Positions 1 to 8,743 of a stretch of DNA of 64,000 bases are shown one piece after another. This DNA comes from Sphingobium sp. Its GTDB lineage: Bacteria > Pseudomonadota > Alphaproteobacteria > Sphingomonadales > Sphingomonadaceae. Below the pieces are notes generated by a model. It saw nothing but the letters and a program-made list of their open reading frames with translations, did no database searches and was not told the origin of the DNA. Location of the stretch: the NCBI GenBank assembly GCA_022652485.1, contig JALCRK010000010.1:1-64000 (forward strand). Direction: 5' to 3'. Positions within the stretch are counted from its first letter, which is position 1, and every line of letters starts with the position of its first letter. The translations under genes were made by a program, and so were the position numbers.

Positions 1-681
<681 letters not shown>

Positions 682-742
682 TCACAAAAAAGCGCCGGGC
701 CGCGCAAAAACGACCGGCCTATGGTGGGAAAAACGGGGGTGG

Positions 743-1252
743 TCAATCCTTTCCGCGCACCATGCCGACGATGCCGGTGCGTCCGACCTCGACCAGCCCG
801 AGCTCGCGCATCAGGCTGACGAAGGTGTTGATCTTGTCGGTGGGGCCGGTGAGTTCGAAGATGAAGCTCTCCGTCGTCGTGTCGACCACCTTGGCACGGA
901 AGATGTCGGCGATGCGCAGCGCCTCGATTCGGGCCTCACCCGTGCCGGCGACTTTCACCAGCGCCAGCTCGCGCTCCACGAACGGGCCGTTCTCGGTCAG
1001 GTCCGCAACCTTGTGCACCGGCACCAGCCGGTCGAGCTGGGCGATGATCTGGTCGATCACGCGCGGTGGCCCGTTGGTGACGATGGTGATGCGGCTCACC
1101 TGATGGTCGTCCGATATGTCCGCCACGGTCAGGCTTTCGATATTGTAGCCGCGCGCGGTGAACAGGCCCGCGATCTTGGCGAGAATGCCTGCCTCGTTGG
1201 TCACGGTGATCGAGAGGACGTGCCGCTCGCTGGTTTCTTCGGTGATATGCAT
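743..1252 (-). CDS. ilvN: Acetolactate synthase small (regulatory) subunit
   Basis: This is the regulatory subunit of acetohydroxyacid synthase, which confers valine feedback control on IlvB. The protein is 169 residues when started at the ATG complementary to 1250-1252 (MHITEETSERHVLSITV). A GAGGGG ribosome-binding site precedes this start, and the length fits the 160-175 residues usual for the family. An upstream in-frame start would add 15 residues with no homology-like character. The N-terminal ACT domain (HVLSITVTNEAGILAKIAGL, residues about 10-29) is clear, as is the C-terminal part with LALVKVAGTGEARIEALRIA. It lies between the unknown 111-aa gene and ilvC on the same strand, so cotranscription is likely. 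The paralogous name ilvH is equally possible. Confidence 0.95.
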   Translation of the reverse strand: MHITEETSERHVLSITVTNEAGILAKIAGLFTARGYNIESLTVADISDDHQVSRITIVTNGPPRVIDQIIAQLDRLVPVHKVADLTENGPFVERELALVKVAGTGEARIEALRIADIFRAKVVDTTTESFIFELTGPTDKINTFVSLMRELGLVEVGRTGIVGMVRGKD

Positions 1253-1322
1253 GTGGTTGCCCCTCAGAGTGATTTCGAGTGAAATGGAACACTTCACGGC
1301 TCCGAAATCACGGTAAACACTG

Positions 1323-1658
1323 TTAGATCTCTTCTTCCTTCTCGCGGCGGACGGAGAGCATCCCCGCCATCGCGTAATGCCATTCGCCGTTCAGCCTGTG
1401 GGCGATGCGCACTGGAAAGCCGACAATGGCGTCCAGCACTTTGAACAGATGTTCGCCCACATAGCGCGGGCTGACGAGGATGCGGGTATGCACGATGTCG
1501 TGCAGCTTGTAGCCCGCATCCAGCGTGATCTCCCATTCCTCCAGCTCGACGATCTCCTGGTCGTGGGTCCAGCCGGTCAGTTCCTCGCGCCCTTCGTTCT
1601 GCCGGGCGAAATCCCACGGTTCGGTGACATGCACGCGCAGTTTCAGAAGTTCAGACAT
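1323..1658 (-). CDS. Uncharacterised 111-aa protein inside the ilv operon
   Basis: I do not recognise the family. The protein starts MSELLKLRVHVTEPWDF at the ATG complementary to 1656-1658 and ends in a charged tail (SVRREKEEEI). It is acidic, without signal peptide or membrane segment, and looks like a single compact alpha/beta domain. Motifs that could be searched are GWTHDQEIVELEEWEI and GFPVRIAHRLNGEWHY. It sits 26 bases after the ilvB stop and about 70 bases before ilvN, on the same strand, so it is almost certainly cotranscribed with both acetolactate synthase subunits. Clean codon use in this frame and the operon position support a real gene. A role in assembly or regulation of the synthase is only inference from position. 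Confidence 0.8.
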   Translation of the reverse strand: MSELLKLRVHVTEPWDFARQNEGREELTGWTHDQEIVELEEWEITLDAGYKLHDIVHTRILVSPRYVGEHLFKVLDAIVGFPVRIAHRLNGEWHYAMAGMLSVRREKEEEI

Positions 1659-1684
1659 GGGGCGCTCCGGTTGAAAACGAGCCC

Positions 1685-3436
1685 CTATACCAGAGCCTTG
1701 GCCTCGTCCGCCAGTGTGCCTTCGATCTGGCTGGGATCGAGGATCATGTCGGTATGGGCGGCGCCGGACGGGATCATCGGGAAGCAGTTGGTCAGCTTCG
1801 CCACCCGGCAATCGACCATCACCGGCCCCGGCGTCTCGATCATCTGGCGGATGCCCGCCTCCAGCTCCTGCGGCCCTTCGATGCGGATGCCGATCCAGCC
1901 ATAGGCTTCGGCCAGTTTCACGAAATCGGGCAGGCTGTCCGAATAGCTTTCGGAATAGCGGCTTTCATAGGTCAGTTCCTGCCACTGGCGGACCATGCCC
2001 ATATATTCGTTGTTGAGGATGAACACCTTGACCGGCAGGCGATACTGGGTCGCCGTGCCCAGCTCCTGGATGTTCATCTGGATCGAGGCGTCGCCCGCGA
2101 TGCAGATGACGAGGCTGTCGGGATTGCCCATCTGCGCGCCGATGGCGGCCGGGAAGCCATAGCCCATGGTGCCCAGCCCGCCGGAGGTGAGCCACTTGTT
2201 CGGGGCGTCAAAGCCATAATGCTGCGCGGCCCACATCTGGTGCTGGCCCACCTCGGTGGTGATGATGCAATCCTTGCCGCTGCGGCGTGTCGCCTGATAC
2301 AGGTCGGCGATCGCGCGCTGGGGCATGATCTCTGTGCCGCTTTCGGGATAGGAGAGGCTCTTGCGCGCGCGCCAGCCGGCGATCCGCGCCCACCATTCCT
2401 CAAGGTCCGCCGCCTTGCGACCGCTCGCCTTCCACTCCGCGACCAGATCCCTGAGTGCGCTCGCGGCGTCCGCGACGATGCCAAGATCGGTCATCACGAT
2501 CTTGTTGATCGAGCTGCGGTCGATATCGATGTGGATCTTTTTGCTGTGGGGCGCGAACGCGTCGAGCCTGCCGGTCACGCGGTCGTCGAAGCGCGCGCCG
2601 ATGTTGACGATGAGGTCGGCCTTGTTCATCGCCATATTGGCTTCGTAGGTGCCGTGCATACCCAGCATTCCCATCCATTGCGGAGAGGCAGCGGGAAACG
2701 CGCCGAGGCCCATCAGCGTGGAGGTGACGGGCGCGCCGGTCAGTTCGGCAAGCTCGCGCAGCAGCGCGGACGCCTCCGGCCCTGCATTGATGATGCCGCC
2801 GCCGGTGTAGAAAATCGGTCGCTCGGCGGCAGCGATCATCGCGACCGCCTGCGCGATCTGCGCCTTTTCCGCCTTCACCTGCGGGCGATAGCTGACATGA
2901 TTGGAAAGGTCCGGCCGCTCATAGGGCGCGGTGGCGACCTGCACATTCTTCGGAATATCGATCACGACCGGGCCGGGGCGGCCGGATGTGGCGATATGAA
3001 ACGCCTCGTGGATGACATGCGCCAGCCTGTCCGGTGACTTCACCAGATAGTTGTGCTTGGTGCAGTGGCGGGTGAGGCCGACCGTGTCCGCCTCCTGAAA
3101 CGCGTCGGAGCCGATGAGGTGCGTCGCGACCTGTCCGGTGATGACCACCATCGGGATCGAGTCCATCAGCGCGTCGGTGATGCCGGTAATCGCGTTGGTC
3201 GCGCCGGGGCCGGAGGTGACAAGCACGACGCCCGGCTTCCCGGTCGAGCGGGCATAGCCCTCCGCCATATGGGTCGCGCCCTGTTCGTGGCGCACGAGGA
3301 CATGCTTGATCGTGGGATGGTTGTACAGCTCGTCGTAAATCGGCAGCACCGCGCCGCCGGGGTAGCCGAACACGACTTCCACTCCCAGATCGACCAGGCT
3401 CCGCACCAATATCCTCGCGCCGCTCATTTCGGCCAC
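1685..3436 (-). CDS. ilvB: Acetolactate synthase large (catalytic) subunit
   Basis: IlvB is the ThDP- and FAD-dependent subunit that condenses pyruvate with pyruvate or 2-ketobutyrate, the first committed step of branched-chain amino-acid synthesis. It is 583 residues, normal for the family. The N-terminal ThDP domain has GYPGGAVLPIYDELY and HVLVRHEQGATHMAEGYAR with the catalytic glutamate. A central FAD-binding domain follows, and the C-terminal ThDP/Mg motif is GDASIQMNIQELGTATQY with NNEYMGMV. I use the GTG start complementary to 3434-3436, which has AAGGAG seven bases upstream; an internal ATG four codons later is also possible. It is the first gene of the ilv operon, separated from miaA by 118 bases. 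Confidence 0.97.
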   Translation of the reverse strand: MAEMSGARILVRSLVDLGVEVVFGYPGGAVLPIYDELYNHPTIKHVLVRHEQGATHMAEGYARSTGKPGVVLVTSGPGATNAITGITDALMDSIPMVVITGQVATHLIGSDAFQEADTVGLTRHCTKHNYLVKSPDRLAHVIHEAFHIATSGRPGPVVIDIPKNVQVATAPYERPDLSNHVSYRPQVKAEKAQIAQAVAMIAAAERPIFYTGGGIINAGPEASALLRELAELTGAPVTSTLMGLGAFPAASPQWMGMLGMHGTYEANMAMNKADLIVNIGARFDDRVTGRLDAFAPHSKKIHIDIDRSSINKIVMTDLGIVADAASALRDLVAEWKASGRKAADLEEWWARIAGWRARKSLSYPESGTEIMPQRAIADLYQATRRSGKDCIITTEVGQHQMWAAQHYGFDAPNKWLTSGGLGTMGYGFPAAIGAQMGNPDSLVICIAGDASIQMNIQELGTATQYRLPVKVFILNNEYMGMVRQWQELTYESRYSESYSDSLPDFVKLAEAYGWIGIRIEGPQELEAGIRQMIETPGPVMVDCRVAKLTNCFPMIPSGAAHTDMILDPSQIEGTLADEAKALV

Positions 3437-3554
3437 AACCAGTCTCCTTAATACCGGGCGCTTTTGCCGTCAGTCGCCCCAGCCATGCGAATGCGCGAAA
3501 TGCGCACGAATCGCAACCTTCCCTCGATCAGATGCCCCTAAGAGACATAAAAGT

Positions 3555-4514
3555 TTATGTCAACACCGTATTGAATAATTTTATTACATTTTTGATGTCT
3601 AAATTATTATGAATTGTCTCTACATGCCGCTGCCAGCCGGGCGGAGGCTGGCGGGAGAACCAGGTGTATTGCCGCTTGGCATATTGGCGGGTGGCGAGCT
3701 GGGCGCGGGCAACCATCTCCTCGCGGGAGAGCGTGCCCTCAAGCCATCCCGCGATTTCCGGGACGCCGATCGCGCGCATCACCGGCAGATCGGGCGAGAG
3801 ACCGCGCGCGAGCAGGGTCTCCACTTCCTCCACCGCACCTTGGCTCAGCATCGCCTCGAACCGGGCGTCGCACCGCGCGGTCAGCCAGTCTCTGGGAGGG
3901 AGGAGGATGAGCGGATGCAGGCTCACCTGCTCCGCAATCCCTCCGGCCTTCTCCTCCCGCCAGTCGAGAATACTGCGTGCCGTGGAGCGGATCACCTCCA
4001 GCGCGCGGGCGATGCGCGCGCTGTCCGCAGGCGCAAGGCGGGCGGCGGCGGGTGCGTCTTCGCGCGCCAATGCGGCATAGGCCTCTGCTGTATCCATCGC
4101 GCGCACGCTGGCGCGCACTTCGGGGTCGATCTCCGGCACGGGGGCAATGCCGTCCAGCAGGGTGCGGATATAAAGGCCGGTGCCGCCCACGAGGATCGGC
4201 AGCCGCCCCGCCGCGTGCGCAGCCGCAATCTCGCGCTTGGCCTCCTCCGCCCAGCGCGCGGCGGAGCAGGCCTCCGCCCCATCCATGAAGCCGAACACCC
4301 TGTGCGGCGCCCGCGCCATTTCCTCCTGTGTCGGCCGCGCGGAGAGCACGGAAAGGTCGGCATAGACCTGGCTTGCGTCGGCATTGATGACGACGCCGTT
4401 CGCATGTTCCGCCAGCGCCAGCGCCAATGCGCTCTTGCCGCTGGCCGTCGGCCCGGCAATAAGCGCCAGCCGTGGGGGCGCAGATTCGCCCGGTATGTGT
4501 TCAGGAGTGCTCAT
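3555..4514 (-). CDS. miaA: tRNA dimethylallyltransferase
   Basis: MiaA transfers a dimethylallyl group to A37 of tRNAs that read codons starting with U, in the cytoplasm. The 319-residue frame begins [20 protein letters not shown]. The P-loop [15 protein letters not shown] lies near residues 21-35, followed by the [19 protein letters not shown] segment. [14 protein letters not shown] and the C-terminal [13 protein letters not shown] region are also typical. The ATG at 4512-4514 (complement) is chosen because AAGGTGG lies about 10 bases upstream; a GTG at 4526 would overlap that site. The start codon overlaps that of divergent serB within CATG at 4512-4515. The C-terminus ([13 protein letters not shown]) is A/T-rich and looks slightly extended. 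Confidence 0.96.
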   Translation of the reverse strand: MSTPEHIPGESAPPRLALIAGPTASGKSALALALAEHANGVVINADASQVYADLSVLSARPTQEEMARAPHRVFGFMDGAEACSAARWAEEAKREIAAAHAAGRLPILVGGTGLYIRTLLDGIAPVPEIDPEVRASVRAMDTAEAYAALAREDAPAAARLAPADSARIARALEVIRSTARSILDWREEKAGGIAEQVSLHPLILLPPRDWLTARCDARFEAMLSQGAVEEVETLLARGLSPDLPVMRAIGVPEIAGWLEGTLSREEMVARAQLATRQYAKRQYTWFSRQPPPGWQRHVETIHNNLDIKNVIKLFNTVLT

Positions 4515-5394
4515 GTTCGTCGCCACCTTAGTCGCTCAAACCGCGCTCGGGCAGGGGGATATTGACGAGGCGCGGGATCGCGTGGCTGCGGCGGGCGCGG
4601 ACGTGACCGGCAGCACCGTTCTCGAACCCGGCAAGGCGGCCGACATCTTCTTCACCGGCGAAGCGAAGGCTGTGCGCGCTGCGCTACAGGCGCTGCCCGG
4701 CGCGATCGACGTCATCGTGCAGCGCCAGGCCGCGCGCGAAAAGAAGCTGCTGGTGGCGGACATGGATTCGACCATGATCACCATCGAATGCATCGACGAG
4801 CTGGCGGACTATGCCGGGATCAAGCCGCAAATCGCCGAGGTGACGGAGCGGGCGATGCGGGGCGAGCTGGACTTTGCCGAGGCGCTGAAGGCGCGGGTCG
4901 CGCTGCTCGCCGGGCTCGATGAGGCGATGATTGAGCGTTGCCGCGCCGAGCGGGTCAGGATCATGCCCGGCGCGAAGGCGCTCATTCAGACGCTGCGCGC
5001 GCGGGGCTGCCATACCGTGCTGGTGTCGGGCGGCTTCACCCGCTTTGCCGAGCCGGTGGGTAAAGAGATCGGCTTTCACAAGGTGGTGGCGAACGTGCTG
5101 GATATTGCGTGCGGCGCACTCAGCGGCACGGTGCAATTTCCCATTGTCGACTCCGCGCGCAAGAAGACCGAGCTGGAGCAGGGGCTTGTCCAGCTCGCGC
5201 TCGATCCCGGGCAGAGCATCGCGATCGGTGATGGCGCGAACGATATTCCGATGATCGAGGCGGCGGGCCTGGGCGTCGCCTATCATGCGAAGGAAAAGAC
5301 CCGCGCTGCCGCCGATGCGGAGATCCGCCACGGCGACCTTTCGGCGCTGCTCTATGCGGCGGGCATCGTGCGAACGGGTTGGGTGGAGAGCTGA
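4513..5394 (+). CDS. serB: Phosphoserine phosphatase
   Basis: SerB dephosphorylates phosphoserine to serine, the last step of serine synthesis. It is a cytoplasmic HAD-family enzyme. The frame from ATG 4513 gives 293 residues ([20 protein letters not shown]) and has AGGAG five bases before the start. The N-terminal third is the regulatory extension typical of proteobacterial SerB. The HAD motifs are [20 protein letters not shown] (nucleophile Asp in DMDST), [14 protein letters not shown] and [20 protein letters not shown]. It diverges from miaA with overlapping start codons, so each promoter and ribosome-binding site must lie in the other gene's coding sequence. Confidence 0.96.
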   Translation: MFVATLVAQTALGQGDIDEARDRVAAAGADVTGSTVLEPGKAADIFFTGEAKAVRAALQALPGAIDVIVQRQAAREKKLLVADMDSTMITIECIDELADYAGIKPQIAEVTERAMRGELDFAEALKARVALLAGLDEAMIERCRAERVRIMPGAKALIQTLRARGCHTVLVSGGFTRFAEPVGKEIGFHKVVANVLDIACGALSGTVQFPIVDSARKKTELEQGLVQLALDPGQSIAIGDGANDIPMIEAAGLGVAYHAKEKTRAAADAEIRHGDLSALLYAAGIVRTGWVES

Positions 5395-5420
5395 GTGGGG
5401 CCAGCCCTCCACCCTCAAGC

Positions 5421-6158
5421 TCAGAAGTGAAATTCATACTCCAGCACGAGGCGGAATTGCCCATCCGTCTCGTCGCGCGATTTGCCGAGCGCAAACAGAT
5501 AGCCCGTTTCGATCTCCAGCTCGCCATTGCCGGGCAGATGCTCGATCTCGGTGCGGATCATGGGCCCGGCAAAATGCTCGTCGCGCGGCAGGAAATCCCT
5601 GGTGGTGCCGAGATTGCCAAACGCCTCCGCGCCGAGGCGGAATTCGCCGAACGCGGCCCAGTCCGCCGATGCGGCATAGCCCAGCTCCACCGGCGCGCCC
5701 TTTTCCAGCTCCTTGCCGAACTTGAGGTTCAGCCGCGCGTCGAACGGGCCTTTGGTGTGCTGCAACAGCAGCTTCGCCTCGATCTCGTCCGCGCCGTGGC
5801 GTACCGCTTCATATTCGCCATAGAGCGCGACATCGAGGCCGAGCGAATCGATGCGCCCGATATGGCCGATGGTTTCGATCGAATAGGCTTCCACCTTGCG
5901 GCTCTGATGCGGCTCGCGTTCGGTCTCGACCAGCACGCCTGCAAGGAAATTGTCGGTAAAGGCGTGCGACAGCTCCAGCACCGCTGCGTCCTCGCCGTCG
6001 GCGGCATCGCCGGAGAGGCGGCCATAGCGCAGCTCGACCTCCGTCACGCCCTTCTCGATGCGCGCGCCATAGACCTTGCCGCCCACGCCCGGCGCGGCGG
6101 CGGCGGGTGTCGCGGCGAGCGACGCGGCCACAGCCGCAAGAGCAAAAGATTTTTTCAT
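5421..6158 (-). CDS. Outer-membrane beta-barrel protein, possibly iron-regulated
   Basis: The 245-residue protein begins with a clear Sec signal peptide (MKKSFALAAVAASLAATPAAAA), followed by alternating polar and hydrophobic stretches typical of membrane beta strands. It ends in aromatic EYEFHF, with a terminal Phe as recognised by the BAM machinery. I do not recognise a named family; it resembles uncharacterised outer-membrane proteins of alphaproteobacteria. Charged loops such as DVALYGEYEAVRHGADEIEA alternate along the whole length. It converges with serB, 26 bases apart. Its promoter region carries two Fur-like dyads (6190-6208 and 6219-6237), the first nearly identical to the one before feoA. 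I therefore infer metal-responsive expression; the transported substrate, if any, is unknown. Confidence 0.8.
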   Translation of the reverse strand: MKKSFALAAVAASLAATPAAAAPGVGGKVYGARIEKGVTEVELRYGRLSGDAADGEDAAVLELSHAFTDNFLAGVLVETEREPHQSRKVEAYSIETIGHIGRIDSLGLDVALYGEYEAVRHGADEIEAKLLLQHTKGPFDARLNLKFGKELEKGAPVELGYAASADWAAFGEFRLGAEAFGNLGTTRDFLPRDEHFAGPMIRTEIEHLPGNGELEIETGYLFALGKSRDETDGQFRLVLEYEFHF

Positions 6159-6189
6159 TGAGTCCCCCCTTTGATGATGAGGGGCTACT

Positions 6190-6208
6190 AATGCGAACTG
6201 TTATCATT
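6190..6208 (-). promoter_or_regulatory. Fur-like operator upstream of the outer-membrane barrel gene
   Basis: The plus strand reads AATGCGAACTGTTATCATT, close to the 19-bp Fur-box consensus built from GATAAT/ATTATC. The core TGCGAAC-NN-TTATCATTA (6192-6209) is shared with 33108-33125, before feoA, with only the two middle bases different. It lies about 30 bases upstream of the gene start. Binding is inferred from sequence similarity only. Confidence 0.6.
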
Positions 6209-6218
6209 AGCAAGCGAT

Positions 6219-6237
6219 AATGCGAATCTGTCGCATT
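6219..6237. promoter_or_regulatory. Second Fur-like dyad, AATGCGA-N5-TCGCATT
   Basis: A perfect 7-bp inverted repeat with five-base spacer, AATGCGAATCTGTCGCATT, begins 10 bases beyond the first site and shares its AATGCGAA half. Two tandem sites suggest cooperative binding of one metalloregulator. The assignment to Fur rather than another FUR-family protein (Mur, Irr) is uncertain. Confidence 0.5.
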
Positions 6238-6263
6238 GAACCGCCCCCCGCTTGGAGGGCGTT

Positions 6264-7241
6264 CTATTGGGGCAGGGGTTTCGCGATGCAGGCGCCTCCG
6301 CCCGCCGTCACGCGCGCGCACAGCGCTTCGGCATCGGCGCGAGTCTTGAGCGGCCCCGCCAGCAGCCGCGTCATCGCCCCGGCGCTCTGGGTGCTGTGCT
6401 GATAGGCCGCGAGGGCGGGTATCTTTGCCGAGAGCAGTTTCCACTGCGTCTCGGCCCGCGCCTTTTCGCCAAATGCGCCCAGCTGCACCTGGAAGGCGCC
6501 CCCGGCGGATGCGTGCGGCGGGGCGGCGGGGGCCGGAGCGGGCGGCGGCGCAGATGGCGCGGACCTGGCAACCGGGGCCGAAGGCGGCAGCGCCGTGGTC
6601 CGCACCGGCGTGGTGGAGAGCGGAGGCCGTAACGGAGCCTGCGCCGCCGCGCCAGCGACGCGCGCCGACCTTGCCGCGCCCGTTTCCATCGCCGCCGCCA
6701 GCGCCAGCCCGTCCCTGCGCTGCGCCTCCGGGATGAAGCGGTCCATATGCTCCAGCGCCCTGGTGGCCTGCTCGACCCCCGCCGCTGAGGCGCGGGTCAT
6801 CATTGCGTAGGCGCGCACCCAGTTGCGGGGCGCGAAATCGCCGTTGAACAGCGCGATGCCGAGCAGATATTGCGCGCGCGATTCCCCCCGCGCTGCCGCA
6901 TGTTCGAGATAGGGCACCGCCTCCGCCTGCCGACCCTGCTGATAGAGCAGCAGCCCGGCCTGATCCTCCGCCTGCGCATGGCCCTGCGCCGCCGCTTTCT
7001 GATAATAATCGAGCGCGCTCGCCATGTCCTGCGGCACGCCCCGGCCCAGCTTATAGGCCTGTGCGAGGTTGAACTGCGCGTCTGCGTCTCCGGCATCGGC
7101 GAGCGGCCGCCACAGCTTCAGCGCGCGCGCATAATCGCCCTGCTCCCACGCATCGACGCCCGCCTTCACGTCCGCCCGCGCGGGCACATGCGCGCACGCC
7201 AGCGCCACCGCCACCAGTCCCACCGCGTTCCAACGCTTCAT
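6264..7241 (-). CDS. Sel1-repeat and SPOR-domain periplasmic protein
   Basis: The protein (325 residues from MKRWNAVGLVAVALACAHVP) has a signal peptide ending near ARA. Sel1-like helical repeats follow at residues about 25-160; recognisable units include GDADAQFNLAQAYKLGRGVP and GHAQAEDQAGLLLYQQGRQA. A Pro/Ala-rich linker comes next, then a C-terminal SPOR domain (AFQVQLGAFGEKARAETQWK to the end). SPOR domains bind denuded glycan strands of septal peptidoglycan, so a periplasmic division-site role is likely. The ATG at 7239-7241 (complement) has GGGAG upstream. It diverges from the parA-like operon, whose last gene also carries a SPOR domain, and the shared intergenic region has CtrA-like sites. 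Function beyond peptidoglycan binding is inferred. Confidence 0.88.
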   Translation of the reverse strand: MKRWNAVGLVAVALACAHVPARADVKAGVDAWEQGDYARALKLWRPLADAGDADAQFNLAQAYKLGRGVPQDMASALDYYQKAAAQGHAQAEDQAGLLLYQQGRQAEAVPYLEHAAARGESRAQYLLGIALFNGDFAPRNWVRAYAMMTRASAAGVEQATRALEHMDRFIPEAQRRDGLALAAAMETGAARSARVAGAAAQAPLRPPLSTTPVRTTALPPSAPVARSAPSAPPPAPAPAAPPHASAGGAFQVQLGAFGEKARAETQWKLLSAKIPALAAYQHSTQSAGAMTRLLAGPLKTRADAEALCARVTAGGGACIAKPLPQ

Positions 7242-7319
7242 CCTTATGCTCCCACGCACCACGGCCTTTTAACGAACCGGCCCGAAATGCCGCCTCTATG
7301 CGCCGAAAAAGGTGGAAAC

Positions 7320-7331
7320 ATGGTTAACCAT
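7320..7331. promoter_or_regulatory. CtrA-like half-site palindrome ATGGTTAACCAT
   Basis: A perfect 12-bp palindrome contains TTAACCAT, a known CtrA half-site form in Caulobacter, in both orientations. It lies between the divergent Sel1/SPOR gene (start 7241) and the parA-like gene (start 7430). Its position suits control of either promoter. Direct evidence is limited to the match. Confidence 0.45.
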
Positions 7332-7365
7332 ATTCCTCCGATATGGGGCAAGCCGGGGTGTCGAA

Positions 7366-7380
7366 TTAACAGGATGTTAG
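7366..7380 (+). promoter_or_regulatory. CtrA-like box TTAA-N7-TTAG
   Basis: The sequence TTAACAGGATGTTAG matches the full CtrA box TTAA-N7-TTAA with one mismatch and exact seven-base spacing. It is 50 bases before the parA-like GTG start. Together with the palindrome at 7320-7331 this suggests cell-cycle control of the ParA/SPOR locus. Confidence 0.45.
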
Positions 7381-7429
7381 GACTTCGCCGGTTACTTTCC
7401 ACCCGACTAATTCCATCTGGGGGAAGTGC

Positions 7430-8164
7430 GTGCGCGTATTGGCTATGGCTTCGCAAAAAGGCGGTTCGGGCAAGACGACCTTGTCCGGGCATCTGGCCGT
7501 ACAGGCTGAACGCGCGGGGGCTGGCCCTGTCGTGCTGATCGATATCGACCCGCAGGGCTCGCTCGCGGACTGGTGGAACGAGCGCGAGGCCGATGCGCCC
7601 GCCTTCGCGGAAACCACTGTCGCGCGGCTGGCGCATGATCTCGAAACGCTGCGCCAACAGGGCTTCAAGCTCGCTGTCATCGATACGCCGCCCGCGATCA
7701 CGATGGCGATCCAGAGCGTTATCTCGGTGGCGGAGCTGATCGTCATTCCGACCCGCCCCAGCCCGCATGATCTGCGCGCTGTCGGCGCCACGGTCGATCT
7801 GTGCGAACGCGCGGGCAAGCCGCTGATCTTTGTCGTCAATGCGGGCACGCCCAAGGCGCGCATCACGCAGGAGGCTGCGATCGCCCTCTCGCAACATGGC
7901 ACCGTCGCGCCGGTCATCGTGCATCAGCGCACCGATTTCGCCGCCAGCATGATTGACGGGCGCACCGTGATGGAAATTAACCCGGAAAGCCGCTCCGCGA
8001 TGGAGATCGAGGCGCTCTGGGCCTATATTTCGGACCGGCTGGAGAAGAATTTCCGCCGCACCGTCTTTGCCGTGCCCGGCACCAACCCCGCCACCGCCGC
8101 CGTTGCTGCGGCGGGCATCAAGCGTCCGGTCGCCGGTTTCGGCCGCCGCACGGTCGGCCAGTAA
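7430..8164 (+). CDS. Orphan ParA-family ATPase
   Basis: This is a 244-residue ParA/Soj-type ATPase, a family whose ATP-bound dimers bind DNA or surfaces and position cargo. The deviant Walker A motif KGGSGKTTLSGHLAVQ lies at residues 10-25, Walker A' is DIDPQGSLADWW, and Walker B is VIDTPP. It starts at GTG 7430 with GGGGA upstream. It is not beside parB or gidAB, so it is not the canonical chromosome segregation pair. The next gene, 13 bases on, encodes a predicted ribbon-helix-helix protein and the third a SPOR lipoprotein. This context points to positioning of an envelope or division component. The cargo is unknown. Confidence 0.9.
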   Translation: MRVLAMASQKGGSGKTTLSGHLAVQAERAGAGPVVLIDIDPQGSLADWWNEREADAPAFAETTVARLAHDLETLRQQGFKLAVIDTPPAITMAIQSVISVAELIVIPTRPSPHDLRAVGATVDLCERAGKPLIFVVNAGTPKARITQEAAIALSQHGTVAPVIVHQRTDFAASMIDGRTVMEINPESRSAMEIEALWAYISDRLEKNFRRTVFAVPGTNPATAAVAAAGIKRPVAGFGRRTVGQ

Positions 8165-8177
8165 GGGAGGGGCGGCG

Positions 8178-8729
8178 ATGATCGAACCCAAGCCTTTCGC
8201 GTCGCTCACCTCCGGCCTGCTCGCCCGCAAGGGCGGCGCGCGTCCGGCGATGCGCCGCACCTATGTACCCGGTTCCCACGCCCAGCCCAACCTGCCGCTC
8301 TCGGTGCAGGAGGATCTCGGCTGGAACGACATGGGCCATGATGAGGCGGAAGAGGCCGCACCTGCACCCGCGCCGCTGGCGATGATCCGGGGCGATGCGC
8401 CGCAGCCCGCGCCACGGGCGGAAGCCCCGCCCGTTGTAAAACAGCAGGAACAGCTCGCCGACCAATTCCCGGCGCCGCAGCCCGAGCCGCGCGAAGCATG
8501 GCAGCCCGTTCCGATGGCGCGTCCACGCGGGGCCAAGGCCGCGTTCACGCTGCGTCTCGATGCCGATCGCCATCTGCGCCTCCGTCTCGCTTGCGCTGTC
8601 ACCAACCGCAGCGCGCAACAGATCGTCACGCAGGCGCTCGATGATTTCTTGAACAGCCAGCCGCAGGTCGAGGCGCTGGCGCAACAGGTGCCGGGGACCG
8701 GCGGCGCCAATCCAACGCACAAGCCGTGA
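8178..8729 (+). CDS. Hypothetical protein with predicted C-terminal ribbon-helix-helix domain
   Basis: The 183-residue protein starts at ATG 8178 after a GGGAGG ribosome-binding site, 13 bases past the ParA stop. The N-terminal two thirds are Pro/Ala/Glu-rich and probably disordered. The C-terminal part, AAFTLRLDADRHLRLRLACA followed by VTNRSAQQIVTQALDDFLNS, has the short strand plus two helices pattern of a MetJ/Arc-type ribbon-helix-helix. Plasmid ParA proteins often pair with such small DNA-binding partners, so it may be the ParA partner. This is an inference; I know no named family. Its stop overlaps the region of the next gene's ribosome-binding site. Confidence 0.78.
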   Translation: MIEPKPFASLTSGLLARKGGARPAMRRTYVPGSHAQPNLPLSVQEDLGWNDMGHDEAEEAAPAPAPLAMIRGDAPQPAPRAEAPPVVKQQEQLADQFPAPQPEPREAWQPVPMARPRGAKAAFTLRLDADRHLRLRLACAVTNRSAQQIVTQALDDFLNSQPQVEALAQQVPGTGGANPTHKP

Positions 8730-8743
8730 AGGTGGGGACCGTC

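Noticed and set aside
3437..3554. Possible T-box or other riboswitch before ilvB
   Set aside because: No specifier-like stem, T-box sequence or terminator is visible, and T-boxes are rare in alphaproteobacteria.
3536..3555. Six-codon ORF (MSLRGI) upstream of ilvB as a leader peptide
   Set aside because: It has no Val/Leu/Ile run and no visible anti-terminator, so attenuation control is not supported.
7430..8164. Chromosome-partition ParA of the parAB operon
   Set aside because: No parB, rsmG or mnmG is beside it, and the partner genes are RHH-like and SPOR proteins.
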